A DNA stretch of 64,000 bases from Mucilaginibacter sp. L3T2-6 (GTDB taxonomy: Bacteria; Bacteroidota; Bacteroidia; Sphingobacteriales; Sphingobacteriaceae): assembly GCF_030519355.1 (NCBI RefSeq), contig NZ_JAUMKC010000015.1:1-64000 (forward strand), in the 5' to 3' direction. Of the stretch, positions 8,007-16,712 are shown piece by piece (within the stretch, counting starts at the first letter, position 1; every line of letters begins with the position of its first letter). Under the pieces are notes generated by a model. That model made no database searches. It was not told where the DNA came from and saw only the letters and a program-made list of their open reading frames with translations. The position numbers and the translations under genes are program-made.

Positions 8007-9035
8007 TCACAGTTTCCGAATATAAAATCCATGGTCAGTTGCCAGAAAAAGTTTACCGTTAAGCTCGGCTATGCCGTTCAAAAGGATTTTAGATAAAAAA
8101 TCGTTTTTTATTGCCCAGGACGAACCAACGGGTGCTGCCTTGTCTCTTTGCTGGGTCCAGCCGCCGTTTACGGTATTTATCAGTACATAATAGTTTAATG
8201 AGCCGGTGTATAACTTTTCATTACTAATAACCATGGAGATGCTGCTCAGTAAGTCCAGGGCATCATATATCCAGTCCATGCCCAAGTTCTCACTGCGAAG
8301 GATTTTTCCTTCCGTACCTATTCCGATTATAGCGCCGTTGTCAACGACCATATCCAGTATGTAAGTGCCATGTTTCGGTAATGAAGATTCAATCCATTGC
8401 CTGGCATCGAAACTATAGCGATAAAAAGTACTGTTGACACCTGCCGCCGCCACCAGTGTATTGTCTATCCTAGTTATTTTAAAAACATGGTACGATGTAA
8501 ACGGCCGCGGCAAATTATAACTAAACGATTCCCATTTGTTTGAAGACTGGTTTAAAACAAATACACCATCCCCATCGCTGGCTGCGTATAATTTATTATT
8601 CAGTTCGGCAAATGATGAAACACTGTTTTCGAACAAGCTTGCGTTGCTATTTTCCCAATTCACACCACCGTCGTTACTACTGAATATGCCGTTGCCACCA
8701 GCGCTACCTATATAAATGCAATTATTAAAAACTTTAATAGCGGTAATATCTGCCGCTCCGGGGGCTGCCACCTTTACAGATTTCCAGGTCGCACCTTCAT
8801 CTTTGCTGATATATAATGTATTTCCGCTTCCAGCATAAATGGTATTATTTACTACCTCGACTGCACTTACATTCCAATTTGCGGTATTCAAATGGGTCCA
8901 TTTATCTGTCGGAACAGGCACAGATACACGAGGTTGCGGATTTTCATTTTTATTCTTGTGACATGAAGATAGACCATAAAACACAAATGCGGCCAGCAAG
9001 CAAATACATATCGTTTCTGATAATTTTGTTCTCAT
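8007..9035 (-). CDS. BNR/photosynthesis-stability-like beta-propeller lipoprotein
   Basis: The 342-residue product has a lipoprotein signal (FVFYGLSSCHKN). A run of short repeats follows with BNR-type Asp boxes, for example ISKDEGATWKSV, FSSNDGGVNWENS and RSENLGMDWIYD, and strands of the NNTIYAGSGNTLYI type. This predicts a beta-propeller exposed at the outer membrane or in the periplasm, as in WD40/YVTN/BNR-repeat proteins of Bacteroidota. No catalytic residues of sialidases are recognisable, so a binding or structural role is more likely than glycosidase activity. Confidence 0.7.
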   Translation of the reverse strand: MRTKLSETICICLLAAFVFYGLSSCHKNKNENPQPRVSVPVPTDKWTHLNTANWNVSAVEVVNNTIYAGSGNTLYISKDEGATWKSVKVAAPGAADITAIKVFNNCIYIGSAGGNGIFSSNDGGVNWENSNASLFENSVSSFAELNNKLYAASDGDGVFVLNQSSNKWESFSYNLPRPFTSYHVFKITRIDNTLVAAAGVNSTFYRYSFDARQWIESSLPKHGTYILDMVVDNGAIIGIGTEGKILRSENLGMDWIYDALDLLSSISMVISNEKLYTGSLNYYVLINTVNGGWTQQRDKAAPVGSSWAIKNDFLSKILLNGIAELNGKLFLATDHGFYIRKL

Positions 9036-9192
9036 AAAGCGTAAAATACTTTTTACTGCATCACGATGAGAACAAAGCTCTGGTTGCCCGGAATAGTAAA
9101 CTTACACTACGATGACGTGGCAAGGTTATCTCGGTCTGCTTCCAAGGGACAATATGACACCGGGTACTGGAATAATTCAAACAAAGAATAAC

Positions 9193-10368
9193 TCAGCCCT
9201 GTTTTTCCGGGATTTTGAAGCCAAGATAGGTTCCCGCGGTTATGCCCTGCAATGTCAGCAAAGTTGCCGGGAAATCAGGCATGGTAAGCGTTGCCCAGGC
9301 AGTGTACAGAAAAACGAAGCCCAACACTGCTGTAAAAGTTACCATCTGCAGCCGGTGAAAGCTAACGCCATTTTCGTCGGTTAATATGTCGTTAAAAAAG
9401 CTATCCTTACCTGCCTTCAAACCATCTATCAGGTGGTTGATGTCGGAGGTAAGCTGGCCATCCAGGAAATCGTTATATAGGATCTTTTCCTGTACGCCAG
9501 CTGCCGGTAACGAAGCTGACAACAAGGCGGTAGCCTGCCGCAGTTCTGACTGCTGTGCCTGCAGGGCCTGGATTTTTTTTATGGTTCCCTCTGATTTATT
9601 GTTAGTGATACTTACCGCACCAAGCCCGGTGGCTGCGCCTATGCCAATAAGAGCCAGCGTACCGGTGGTGATCAGGTCGTAATTGTCGGTTATCAGCCAG
9701 ATAAAAATAAAGGAGGCCAGCACAATGGAAAACCAAAACGCCATCTGTACCTTGCCAAGACTGTAAGGCGCGTTACCGGCGCTCAATCCCGGGATGCCCA
9801 GGGGCGTGAGGTCAGCGGGCGCATCGCGGAGCATCGGCGTCTTTTTTGCATACCTGAACAGTATCCAAAAATAGAAGGCCAGCACTACCATGCATCCCCA
9901 AAACCATCCCTGATCAATGCGAATAAACTGAAAGGCATTCACTTTGGTAGGCTGTGCACTTTGCCCCGTAACACCGATGCTGATGCTTAAAGGCAAACGG
10001 TGAAACTGGCTGCCAAACTCCGGGTAACCAAGCAGCATATTCCATGTTTTGTTATTATCCTGGTTGCGCTGGAGCAGAAATTTAAGATCAGCGCCGTCGC
10101 CGTGGATATACCAGCCAAGGGGCACAGTTCCTTCTACCTCGATGTCGTTAATGAAAAGCCGTACTTTTTTAATATCAGTTTGCGGGTTCAGCAGGCCGGT
10201 TATGTGAGCCACTTTTACACAAAGTATGTCGCTTATTGCCGCAGACTTTACCTTCGGGTAACCATCCAGGTAGGCGTCAACTACGGTATCGGGTTTTGCG
10301 CCCGGAATTTGGGCCATTAAATTTAAACTGAATAACGCTGCAACAAGGCTAAGGATAAACTTTTTCAT
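9193..10368 (-). CDS. membrane protein of unknown function with periplasmic N-terminal domain
   Basis: Starting at the ATG at 10368 (MKKFILSLVAALFSLNLMAQ, a clear signal peptide), the protein has about 391 residues. A periplasmic beta-rich domain covers roughly residues 25-145. Transmembrane segments follow (WGCMVVLAFYFWILF, FWFSIVLASFIFIWLI, TGTLALIGIGAATGLGAV), then a coiled-coil stretch (KKIQALQAQQSELRQ) and two C-terminal helices. I do not recognise the family. It stands alone, flanked by intergenic DNA on both sides. Confidence 0.75.
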   Translation of the reverse strand: MKKFILSLVAALFSLNLMAQIPGAKPDTVVDAYLDGYPKVKSAAISDILCVKVAHITGLLNPQTDIKKVRLFINDIEVEGTVPLGWYIHGDGADLKFLLQRNQDNNKTWNMLLGYPEFGSQFHRLPLSISIGVTGQSAQPTKVNAFQFIRIDQGWFWGCMVVLAFYFWILFRYAKKTPMLRDAPADLTPLGIPGLSAGNAPYSLGKVQMAFWFSIVLASFIFIWLITDNYDLITTGTLALIGIGAATGLGAVSITNNKSEGTIKKIQALQAQQSELRQATALLSASLPAAGVQEKILYNDFLDGQLTSDINHLIDGLKAGKDSFFNDILTDENGVSFHRLQMVTFTAVLGFVFLYTAWATLTMPDFPATLLTLQGITAGTYLGFKIPEKQG

Positions 10369-10389
10369 GATAAGGTTTATTGAGTACAT

Positions 10390-10743
10390 GCCGCCTGTCT
10401 AATTGCGGCATTTAAATATAGGGAATCATTTTAAAAAACAAGCAGGTAATAAACAGTGAAATTGTATTTAAACTTTATCACAGTTCTTATAGCGGTGAGT
10501 TAAAACATGTCCTCCTGACGCAAGGCGGTGCACTAAGCTGATATATATAACAAATAATCCTGAAGCTGAATCCATAATCAAAGCCCTGCAAGGCCGCCAA
10601 TCTATCAGCGACTGGCATCCGCCCGTCGTAATGAAGATTGCATTTATCTCTGCCAAACAATGCGTCGGACGTCTTATTTCCCACTCTTGATTCGCTTTTA
10701 ACCACAATTAATTTATATTTTACGGCCGTACAACATAACTACT
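10390..10743. other. intergenic region, about 350 bp, no gene seen
   Basis: This stretch separates the divergent membrane-protein and DUF808 genes. Short ORFs on both strands lack signal peptides, family resemblance or plausible starts. TATATTTT at 10714-10721 is one base from the -7 consensus and may belong to the DUF808 promoter. Nothing else is evident. Confidence 0.5.
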
Positions 10744-11622
10744 ATGGCATCAGGTTTTTTTGCGGTTCTGGACGATATAGGCGCTTTGATGGACGACGTG
10801 GCGGTGACCGCAAAAGTTGCGTCAGGCAAAACCGCAGGCATATTAGGCGACGATTTGGCCGTGAACGCCGAAAAAGCTACCGGTTTCCTGTCGTCGCGCG
10901 AATTGCCTGTGTTATGGGCTATTACCAAAGGCTCGCTGTTAAATAAATTGATCATCGTCCCCATTGCTTTGATTCTAAATGCGTTTTTTCCGGCAGCCAT
11001 TAAAATTGTTTTAACCCTGGGCGGATTTTACCTTGCGTATGAAGGCGTGGAAAAAATAACGGAATATTTTTTTCATCATCACAAAACAGGCCATAAGGCT
11101 GCTGAGGAAGTAGAGCAAAGCCCCGCTGCCGCGGAAAAGAAAAAAGTAAAAGCGGCGATACTTACCGATTTTATCCTTTCTATCGAGATAGTGATTATTG
11201 CACTGGGAACCGTGCTGGATAAGAGTTTGCCAATCCAAATCATAACCGTCGCAATTGTCGCCTTCCTGGCTACTATTGGCGTTTATGGCGTAGTAGCTCT
11301 CATCGTCAGGATGGACGATGCCGGCTACGCATTAATTAAGCGCGCTAACAACAAAGGCTTTTTTTCATCCCTGGGCGCACTGCTGGTTAAATCGCTGCCC
11401 GTGGTGATAAAGGTTTTGGGCGTTGCCGGTACCATTGCGCTGATCCTGGTTTCCGGCGGCATCTTTATACACAATATTGAATATTTACATCATATATTTC
11501 CGGCATTGCCATCAGTTTTGAAAGATGCAGCAGCTGGGTTGATTGCGGGTTTGGTTTCAGTTGGGGCGGTAAATGGCGTTAAGAAAATGTTTTGGAAGAA
11601 GAAGTCGCAGCAAAAGAAATGA
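10744..11622 (+). CDS. DUF808 family inner-membrane protein (YedI-like)
   Basis: The 292-residue protein begins with the DUF808 hallmark MASGFFAVLDDIGALMDDVA and continues KTAGILGDDLAVNAEKATG. Five or six hydrophobic segments follow, including LIIVPIALILNAFFPAAIKIVL and ILSIEIVIIALGTVL, with a His-rich cytoplasmic loop (YFFHHHKTGHK) near residues 112-122. The family is widespread (E. coli YedI) but uncharacterised. The C-terminal tail is Lys-rich. It is probably monocistronic or paired with the DUF2200 gene 36 bases downstream. Confidence 0.88.
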   Translation: MASGFFAVLDDIGALMDDVAVTAKVASGKTAGILGDDLAVNAEKATGFLSSRELPVLWAITKGSLLNKLIIVPIALILNAFFPAAIKIVLTLGGFYLAYEGVEKITEYFFHHHKTGHKAAEEVEQSPAAAEKKKVKAAILTDFILSIEIVIIALGTVLDKSLPIQIITVAIVAFLATIGVYGVVALIVRMDDAGYALIKRANNKGFFSSLGALLVKSLPVVIKVLGVAGTIALILVSGGIFIHNIEYLHHIFPALPSVLKDAAAGLIAGLVSVGAVNGVKKMFWKKKSQQKK

Positions 11623-11658
11623 ACCAGGCTACAGGTTTTAAATTTTGTATTTTTGAAT

Positions 11659-12021
11659 ATGAACACCACCAGCCAGCACGACGAAAAAATAGCAAAAATG
11701 ACCTTTGCCTCGGTCTATCCGCATTACGTTGCGAAAGTTGAAAAAAAAGGCAGGACCAAGTCCGAATTACATCAGGTGATCACCTGGCTTACCGGCTTTG
11801 ACAATGAAAAGCTGCAAGAACTGATCGACCAAAAAGCAACTTTTGAAACATTTTTCGGGCAGGCCACCATCAATCCCAACGTACACCTGATAACGGGCCT
11901 GATCTGCGGCTACCGCGTGGAAGAGATTGAAAACCCGCTTACGCAACAGGTGCGGTATTTGGATAAGCTGGTGGATGAGCTTGCGAAAGGGAAAAAGATG
12001 GAAAAAGTGTTGAGGGGATGA
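11659..12021 (+). CDS. DUF2200 family protein
   Basis: The 120-residue cytoplasmic protein carries the DUF2200 pattern: FASVYPHYVAKVEKKGRTK, the segment ELHQVITWLTGF, and the C-terminal ICGYRVEEIENPLTQQVRYLDKLVDELAKGK. The family is annotated as conserved and of unknown function. The ATG at 11659 is preferred over the TTG two codons earlier. TATTTTTG, a perfect -7-like element, lies at 11648-11655, almost on the start, so a nearly leaderless transcript is possible. The hairpin at 12080 ends the unit. Confidence 0.85.
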   Translation: MNTTSQHDEKIAKMTFASVYPHYVAKVEKKGRTKSELHQVITWLTGFDNEKLQELIDQKATFETFFGQATINPNVHLITGLICGYRVEEIENPLTQQVRYLDKLVDELAKGKKMEKVLRG

Positions 12022-12079
12022 TATGATAAATTAAAGTATAGGATTCATAGCAGCCGTTAACCGGACGATTATTGAACCA

Positions 12080-12111
12080 GAAATCCGGAGACCTCAGAGC
12101 CTCCGGATTTC
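12080..12111. terminator. bidirectional hairpin between convergent genes
   Basis: Perfect 11-bp arms (12080-12090 and 12101-12111) with a ten-base loop lie between the stop of the DUF2200 gene (12021) and the stop of the convergent beta-helix lipoprotein gene (12136). The position and symmetry fit a shared terminator, although T-runs are short. Confidence 0.6.
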
Positions 12112-12135
12112 GTATTTAATGATTCACTATTGTGG

Positions 12136-13509
12136 TTACTTCCAATCAACCCATGCGCTCTGTGCGGCCCAATTACTTGTGCCAAATGCGCCCCGATACA
12201 TTATTTTTGTAAAAAAGCCGTTTGAAAAATCTGCGCCTGTAAAGTCCGCTCCGGATGCAGCAGGCGACCCATCGGCGAGGGTTAGATCCGGGGCGTCGGC
12301 GGCGTACATTGTTTTTAGCTTAAAGTCAGCATCTGTATTTAGTACCGTATTCTTATTGGTGGAATTGGTTTGAAAAATCGTCATCTCCGGGTCGGGCACT
12401 GCGATTACTGCGCCCTGGTCCCATGCAAATGTGCGGGCTGCCGTATCAGACTGAACCAGATTGCTTCTAAACTCGGCATCGTCATCAGCAAGTATCACGG
12501 GCCTCGTCCTCGGGCATGTCATAAAAGCACCTTCGGAATATTCTGCTATTATTGAATTTCGGATGGCCAGCCGGGTTCCTTTACGCATATATACCCCCAT
12601 ATTAATATTCGTTTTTGTTGCATCAATACCCTGCGGACCAATAATAGTCATGTTAGAAACAACCGGACGTGTTAACGGTGTATTGGATGTCGGGACTTCA
12701 TCGTTGTAGCTTTCAAAGCCGTTAGCACGAACTGCTTGCGACGAAGCATGGGTGCGATAGCCTAACAGGAACTGGAGATATCCCTGGTAGCCAAGGTCGA
12801 AGTCGAAATCATCATCGCCGCAGTTATAGCTTAATAAGTGCGTGGCGTTAACAGTGCCGCCAACGAATTGAAAGCTGTCGTCATTGGAGTACTTCACCAT
12901 AACATTGTCAATTTTGGTCCCTGAACCGACGCTAGCCATAACCAATCCACTAACTTTATCCACTTTCCACTCATCCTCGGCCGGTGGGTTGATACCGCCC
13001 GTATATTCCAATCTGAGATAAGTAATCGTCCCCGAATTGTCAGCTGGATCACTTCCGCCATACTTTGTGTCGTCAGAAGCGGTCAGGCCCATGGCATTAC
13101 CCGTGCCGGTATTGGTGGGCGCTTTACCTAATAGTACAATGGCGCCCCAATCGCCGGGAGCGGGTGATGCAGACGCCGAAGTAAATACCACGGGTTTAGC
13201 TGCTGTGCCATTAATAAATAATTTGGCTCCCCGGGTAATTACCAGCACGGACTTTTCCGCGGGAGCATCATTTTTCTGTACGAATACAGTTACGCCGGCC
13301 GGTATGGTAAGCTTTGCATTACCTTTTACAAATACCTGCCCTTTAAGAAAATAGTTTTTGTTGCCATCCAATGTACGGTCGGCGGTGATCGCTCCCTGCA
13401 ATGTATCGACCTTCCGTTGATCATTACCGTTATTTCCGGAAATATTATCCTTTTTACAGGCGGCAAAAAAGGTCAAAGCCATTAAATAGAGTAAATAGGT
13501 TTTTTTCAT
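12136..13509 (-). CDS. surface lipoprotein, right-handed beta-helix-like
   Basis: The 457-residue product has a lipoprotein signal (MALTFFAACKKDN). A domain follows that opens with strands such as YFLKGQVFVKGNAKLTIPAG and GVTVFVQKN, then SVLVITRGAKLFINGTAAKP. This repeating strand-turn pattern is typical of parallel beta-helix proteins common in Bacteroidota. Later parts contain YLRLEYTGG and DSFQFVGGTVNATHLLSYNCGDDDFDFD, with many Asp residues that could bind calcium. No enzymatic motif is visible. It is likely anchored at the outer membrane, with function unknown. Confidence 0.72.
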   Translation of the reverse strand: MKKTYLLYLMALTFFAACKKDNISGNNGNDQRKVDTLQGAITADRTLDGNKNYFLKGQVFVKGNAKLTIPAGVTVFVQKNDAPAEKSVLVITRGAKLFINGTAAKPVVFTSASASPAPGDWGAIVLLGKAPTNTGTGNAMGLTASDDTKYGGSDPADNSGTITYLRLEYTGGINPPAEDEWKVDKVSGLVMASVGSGTKIDNVMVKYSNDDSFQFVGGTVNATHLLSYNCGDDDFDFDLGYQGYLQFLLGYRTHASSQAVRANGFESYNDEVPTSNTPLTRPVVSNMTIIGPQGIDATKTNINMGVYMRKGTRLAIRNSIIAEYSEGAFMTCPRTRPVILADDDAEFRSNLVQSDTAARTFAWDQGAVIAVPDPEMTIFQTNSTNKNTVLNTDADFKLKTMYAADAPDLTLADGSPAASGADFTGADFSNGFFTKIMYRGAFGTSNWAAQSAWVDWK

Positions 13510-13880
13510 AAATATCTGAATTTGAAGAATAACCGGCAGAAGTATAAAAAGTTCTTAAAAGTTAAAAAAATATACGATAAGTTTATTAAACAAATCCGGC
13601 AATCCTGCGTTAACTCCGCGCCTGATCTGCAACTACAGGCTTTGCGGCTACAAAGATTTCTTTTGCCAGCGGGTATTTATGAGTGATATCGGCCATGGTG
13701 CGGCCTGGAAGCAGTGCTTCAGAAAGCAAACCACGGAAGAATTGACGCGGCATTTGTGCTTACGGCTGTGCGGCACGCGGTCGAACTACAACCTGTGCAA
13801 AAACGCTTTAGAATCAAATCAATGCGGCACGAGTTAAAAATACATCCCGTTGGTTATCAAGGAATAACGCTTTTAGCAAT
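13510..13880. other. intergenic region with a short ORF remnant
   Basis: About 370 bp between two minus-strand genes. The minus strand holds a 47-codon frame (13753 to 13610) encoding a protein-like C terminus with LLPGRTMADITHKYPLAKE. An in-frame TAA lies three codons before its Met. The composition looks like coding DNA, so this may be the tail of a decayed gene. I do not recognise the family. No promoter or terminator stands out in the rest. Confidence 0.35.
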
Positions 13881-14354
13881 TTAGTTTTTAGCCAAAGGGT
13901 ATCCCTTGGCAATCCAATTGGTATGCAGGTTAGTAGGGAGATTCAGAACCCGTATTTGTGTGAAACCACTTTTTTTCAACTCAAGGTATGCAGGTTGTAT
14001 ATTGGGACATTTGGTGAAGGGGCAGCAGCCGCAATAAATTACTATTGGCTTTTCTTTTGACAGGCCTTCAAGGGTTTTTTTCAGCTTTATCATATTTTCC
14101 GTTTCATTAACAGCACCAATATGAATAGCGCCGGGCAGATCTTCAACCGCACCGATATTAAGAATTGTAATTTTAGCGGTTCCGGATTTTATAGCAGCGG
14201 CAAGATTTGCAGGCTCCATCAACTCTGCTTCCTTCCATGGATATTTCAATCCGGACACTGCTGTAGCAAGAGGTGTTACCTGCGCTATGCCTTTATCTAT
14301 TCCTGCAGCTACAAAGAAAACCAATAAGCTTATCGTCAAAAATCTGTTTTTCAT
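13881..14354 (-). CDS. secreted rhodanese-like domain protein
   Basis: The 157-residue product has a signal peptide (residues 1-24) and a rhodanese-like fold. Its active-site loop region reads PIVIYCGCCPFTKCPN, with Cys at the position of the persulfide-forming residue plus two extra cysteines nearby. The motif GAIHIGAVNE is the usual pre-catalytic DARP-like segment. Single-domain exported rhodaneses carry sulfur or act in redox sensing. The CGCCPFTKC cluster could also bind a metal. It is apparently monocistronic. Confidence 0.8.
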   Translation of the reverse strand: MKNRFLTISLLVFFVAAGIDKGIAQVTPLATAVSGLKYPWKEAELMEPANLAAAIKSGTAKITILNIGAVEDLPGAIHIGAVNETENMIKLKKTLEGLSKEKPIVIYCGCCPFTKCPNIQPAYLELKKSGFTQIRVLNLPTNLHTNWIAKGYPLAKN

Positions 14355-14481
14355 TTCCTGGCTAAATAAAGTGTGCTAATATAAGTATTGTTTAGTAACA
14401 GTATAACCAGATAGCTAAAGCCGCCGGGAAAGATGCTAAAGCCTTCACCGGTCTGAAATTTGAAGTGATACATTGTATCGT

Positions 14482-15531
14482 TCATCTGATGACTATTTTA
14501 CGGATAAGTGTGTTGTCATCGGTAACGTAAATATTACCAATTATGTCTACAGCTACGTCACGCGGGCCTGCAAAGGTAGCAGTGTTGCCAGGGCCGTCGT
14601 TCGATCCAAATTCGCCACTGCCTGCTATTGTAGTGACTAAGCCTTGCTGGGTAACCTTGCGTATCTTATAATTGCTGCGATCTGCCACGTATATATTACC
14701 AAAGAAATCTAAGCCTAAACCCGTAGGATGGTTAAATGAAGCTGCAGCCCCCCGGCCATCGGCTGCACCCTGGGCGCCGCTTCCTGCGAGCGTGCTGACT
14801 ATTCCTCCCCGGTTAATCTTGCGGATCAGGTTATTATATGTATCTGCCACATATACATTCCCAATAGCATCTACTGCTACATCGTATGGCGAGCTAAAAG
14901 TGGCTTCAGCGGCTTTACCATCGGCCGAACCGCCTGCGCCACTTCCTGCCACCGTTGTTACTATACCATCGGGGCTTATTTTACGAATCCGGTTATTATC
15001 CAGATCTGCAACGTACAGATTGCCGAAGGCATCCAGGGCCACCCCTCTTGGCTTATAAAACTTAGCGCTAGCTGCTGGTCCATCGGCAAACCCCTGAACA
15101 CCGCTACCTGCAAAAGTTGTTACCTCGCCGGCCGGGCTCACCTTTCGGATCCTGCTATATTGACTGTCGGCTATATATAATGTCCCGGAATCATCTATTG
15201 CTATGCCGGCCGGGTACCAAAAGAAAACGCCCCTGCCGTCCATGTTTATCGGCCCGTTGTTAACGATGGTTGTGACTTCAGCCTTTGGACTTATCTTACG
15301 GATATTGCCGGTCCAGTCGTCAGTTACATATAAGTTGCCGGCGGCATCTGCCGTTATTCCCTCCGGGCTGTAAAACCTGGCTGAGGTACCGGTTCCGTCG
15401 GTTGTTCCCACAGTAGCACCGCCGGCAAACGTGCTTACCGTTACAGTTGTGGGTTTGTGGAAGTCCTTCATACAGGAGGTGCTGCTTAAAAGCAAAGCGA
15501 CTCCCAAAATAAAAGTTGATTGAGTTTTCAT
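14482..15531 (-). CDS. NHL-repeat beta-propeller lipoprotein
   Basis: The 349-residue product has a lipoprotein signal (LLLSSTSCMKDF) and then six NHL repeats of about 56 residues. Each has the form F-x-P-x-G-[IV]-A-x-D-x-x-G-N-[IL]-Y-V-A-D-x-x-N-x-x-I-R-K-[IV], for example GVALDAFGNLYVADLDNNRI and VAVDAIGNVYVADTYNNLI. Between repeats lies a conserved VTTVAGSGAGGSADG-like linker. This predicts a six-bladed propeller exposed at the cell envelope. Such proteins bind ligands or partner proteins, and no catalytic site is evident. Confidence 0.85.
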   Translation of the reverse strand: MKTQSTFILGVALLLSSTSCMKDFHKPTTVTVSTFAGGATVGTTDGTGTSARFYSPEGITADAAGNLYVTDDWTGNIRKISPKAEVTTIVNNGPINMDGRGVFFWYPAGIAIDDSGTLYIADSQYSRIRKVSPAGEVTTFAGSGVQGFADGPAASAKFYKPRGVALDAFGNLYVADLDNNRIRKISPDGIVTTVAGSGAGGSADGKAAEATFSSPYDVAVDAIGNVYVADTYNNLIRKINRGGIVSTLAGSGAQGAADGRGAAASFNHPTGLGLDFFGNIYVADRSNYKIRKVTQQGLVTTIAGSGEFGSNDGPGNTATFAGPRDVAVDIIGNIYVTDDNTLIRKIVIR

Positions 15532-15686
15532 GGCGGAGTGATTTAATAATGAGATAAACCAGTTGAGTACAAACTTAACTTAGTACCTCTCCGGCCTCAA
15601 ATGACGGTCGTTACTAAATTGCATGATTTTGATTATTGCATGTTACTCATCTCCAAACAATTCCCTTTCCTGCCACTTTACTATTA

Positions 15687-16442
15687 ATGCAGCAAAAACA
15701 TTTAAAAAAAGCCGCAACCAAAAACATCCGATCGGCAAAACGCGCACTGTTGTCCTTCATTAAAAAGGGTGACCAGGAAAAGCTGCACCGGTTTCGTACC
15801 TCGGTAAAAAAGTTGCGTGCATTGGCGCAAATGGCCGGACAGGCATCAAGGGGTGCCCGGTTACTGCGTAGCTTAAAGCCCATTCGCAAGATATATAAGC
15901 CGGGCGGCAAAATAAGAGATTGCTATCAACACCTGGAACTCGGCAAACAGGAACAAGCCGGCCCGGGCTACCTTGCAGACCAGGAAAATCAGATGGAAAA
16001 AGCCATTGTACTTTTTTGTCGCGATAAGAAAAAACATTTAAAACGTATCCGCCGGTCCAAAAAGTCGTTGCTGAAAAAACTAAGACCGGTAAAAGACATT
16101 AAATTAACTTTGTTTTATGAACAAGAGCTGCGCGCGGTGGCAGAAGTGTTTAACAATAACCCGAACGACGAAGAGCTGCATACCGGGCGCAAACGGATAA
16201 AAGTACTGTTATATAACCTGCCATTGGTAAGGCATATATTAAACATGCCGGTAAGCGAGGACTATTTAGACGAAGTGCAAACCGCCATTGGCAACTGGCA
16301 CGACCTGCTGCTGGCCGGAGAAATTTTTCCGGTATTGCAGAAAAAAGCCCAAACGCTGCGGGATCAGTTGCGGTACCAGACAAATGATTTTTATGACCGG
16401 GCTACGGGGCCGGTTGCAGCAGCGCATCAGCAAGCCGATTAA
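15687..16442 (+). CDS. CHAD domain protein
   Basis: The product is about 251 residues from the ATG at 15687, which gives the typical CHAD opening MQQKHLKKAATKNIRSAKR. It is rich in Lys, Arg and His, with the helical motifs KLHRFRTSVKKLRAL and ELHTGRKRIKVLLYN. CHAD domains are alpha-helical and bind inorganic polyphosphate through conserved basic residues, often beside a CYTH triphosphatase. No CYTH gene is in view. The in-frame ATG 51 bases upstream would add a non-CHAD extension and is less likely. Confidence 0.82.
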   Translation: MQQKHLKKAATKNIRSAKRALLSFIKKGDQEKLHRFRTSVKKLRALAQMAGQASRGARLLRSLKPIRKIYKPGGKIRDCYQHLELGKQEQAGPGYLADQENQMEKAIVLFCRDKKKHLKRIRRSKKSLLKKLRPVKDIKLTLFYEQELRAVAEVFNNNPNDEELHTGRKRIKVLLYNLPLVRHILNMPVSEDYLDEVQTAIGNWHDLLLAGEIFPVLQKKAQTLRDQLRYQTNDFYDRATGPVAAAHQQAD

Positions 16443-16712
16443 AACTTCTAAAAATAGTCTGCAATAACAAAACACCAATTTCAATTTAATTTATTGATTA
16501 TCAATTATTTAATTAATACCTCATGAAATTTCTAAAGGTTTACAGGTGCAACCATATCTGCAACCATTAAAACACTGATTTTCAGTAACATATCTCCAAA
16601 AGTTATCAAAAAACTGTAAACCATCTGTCAACCTTTATAAGGTACCTGCTGTACTCATTCACCACTTCATAATCCCAACAAAAAGCCCTTACTTTACCGC
16701 AAGAAACAAAAC

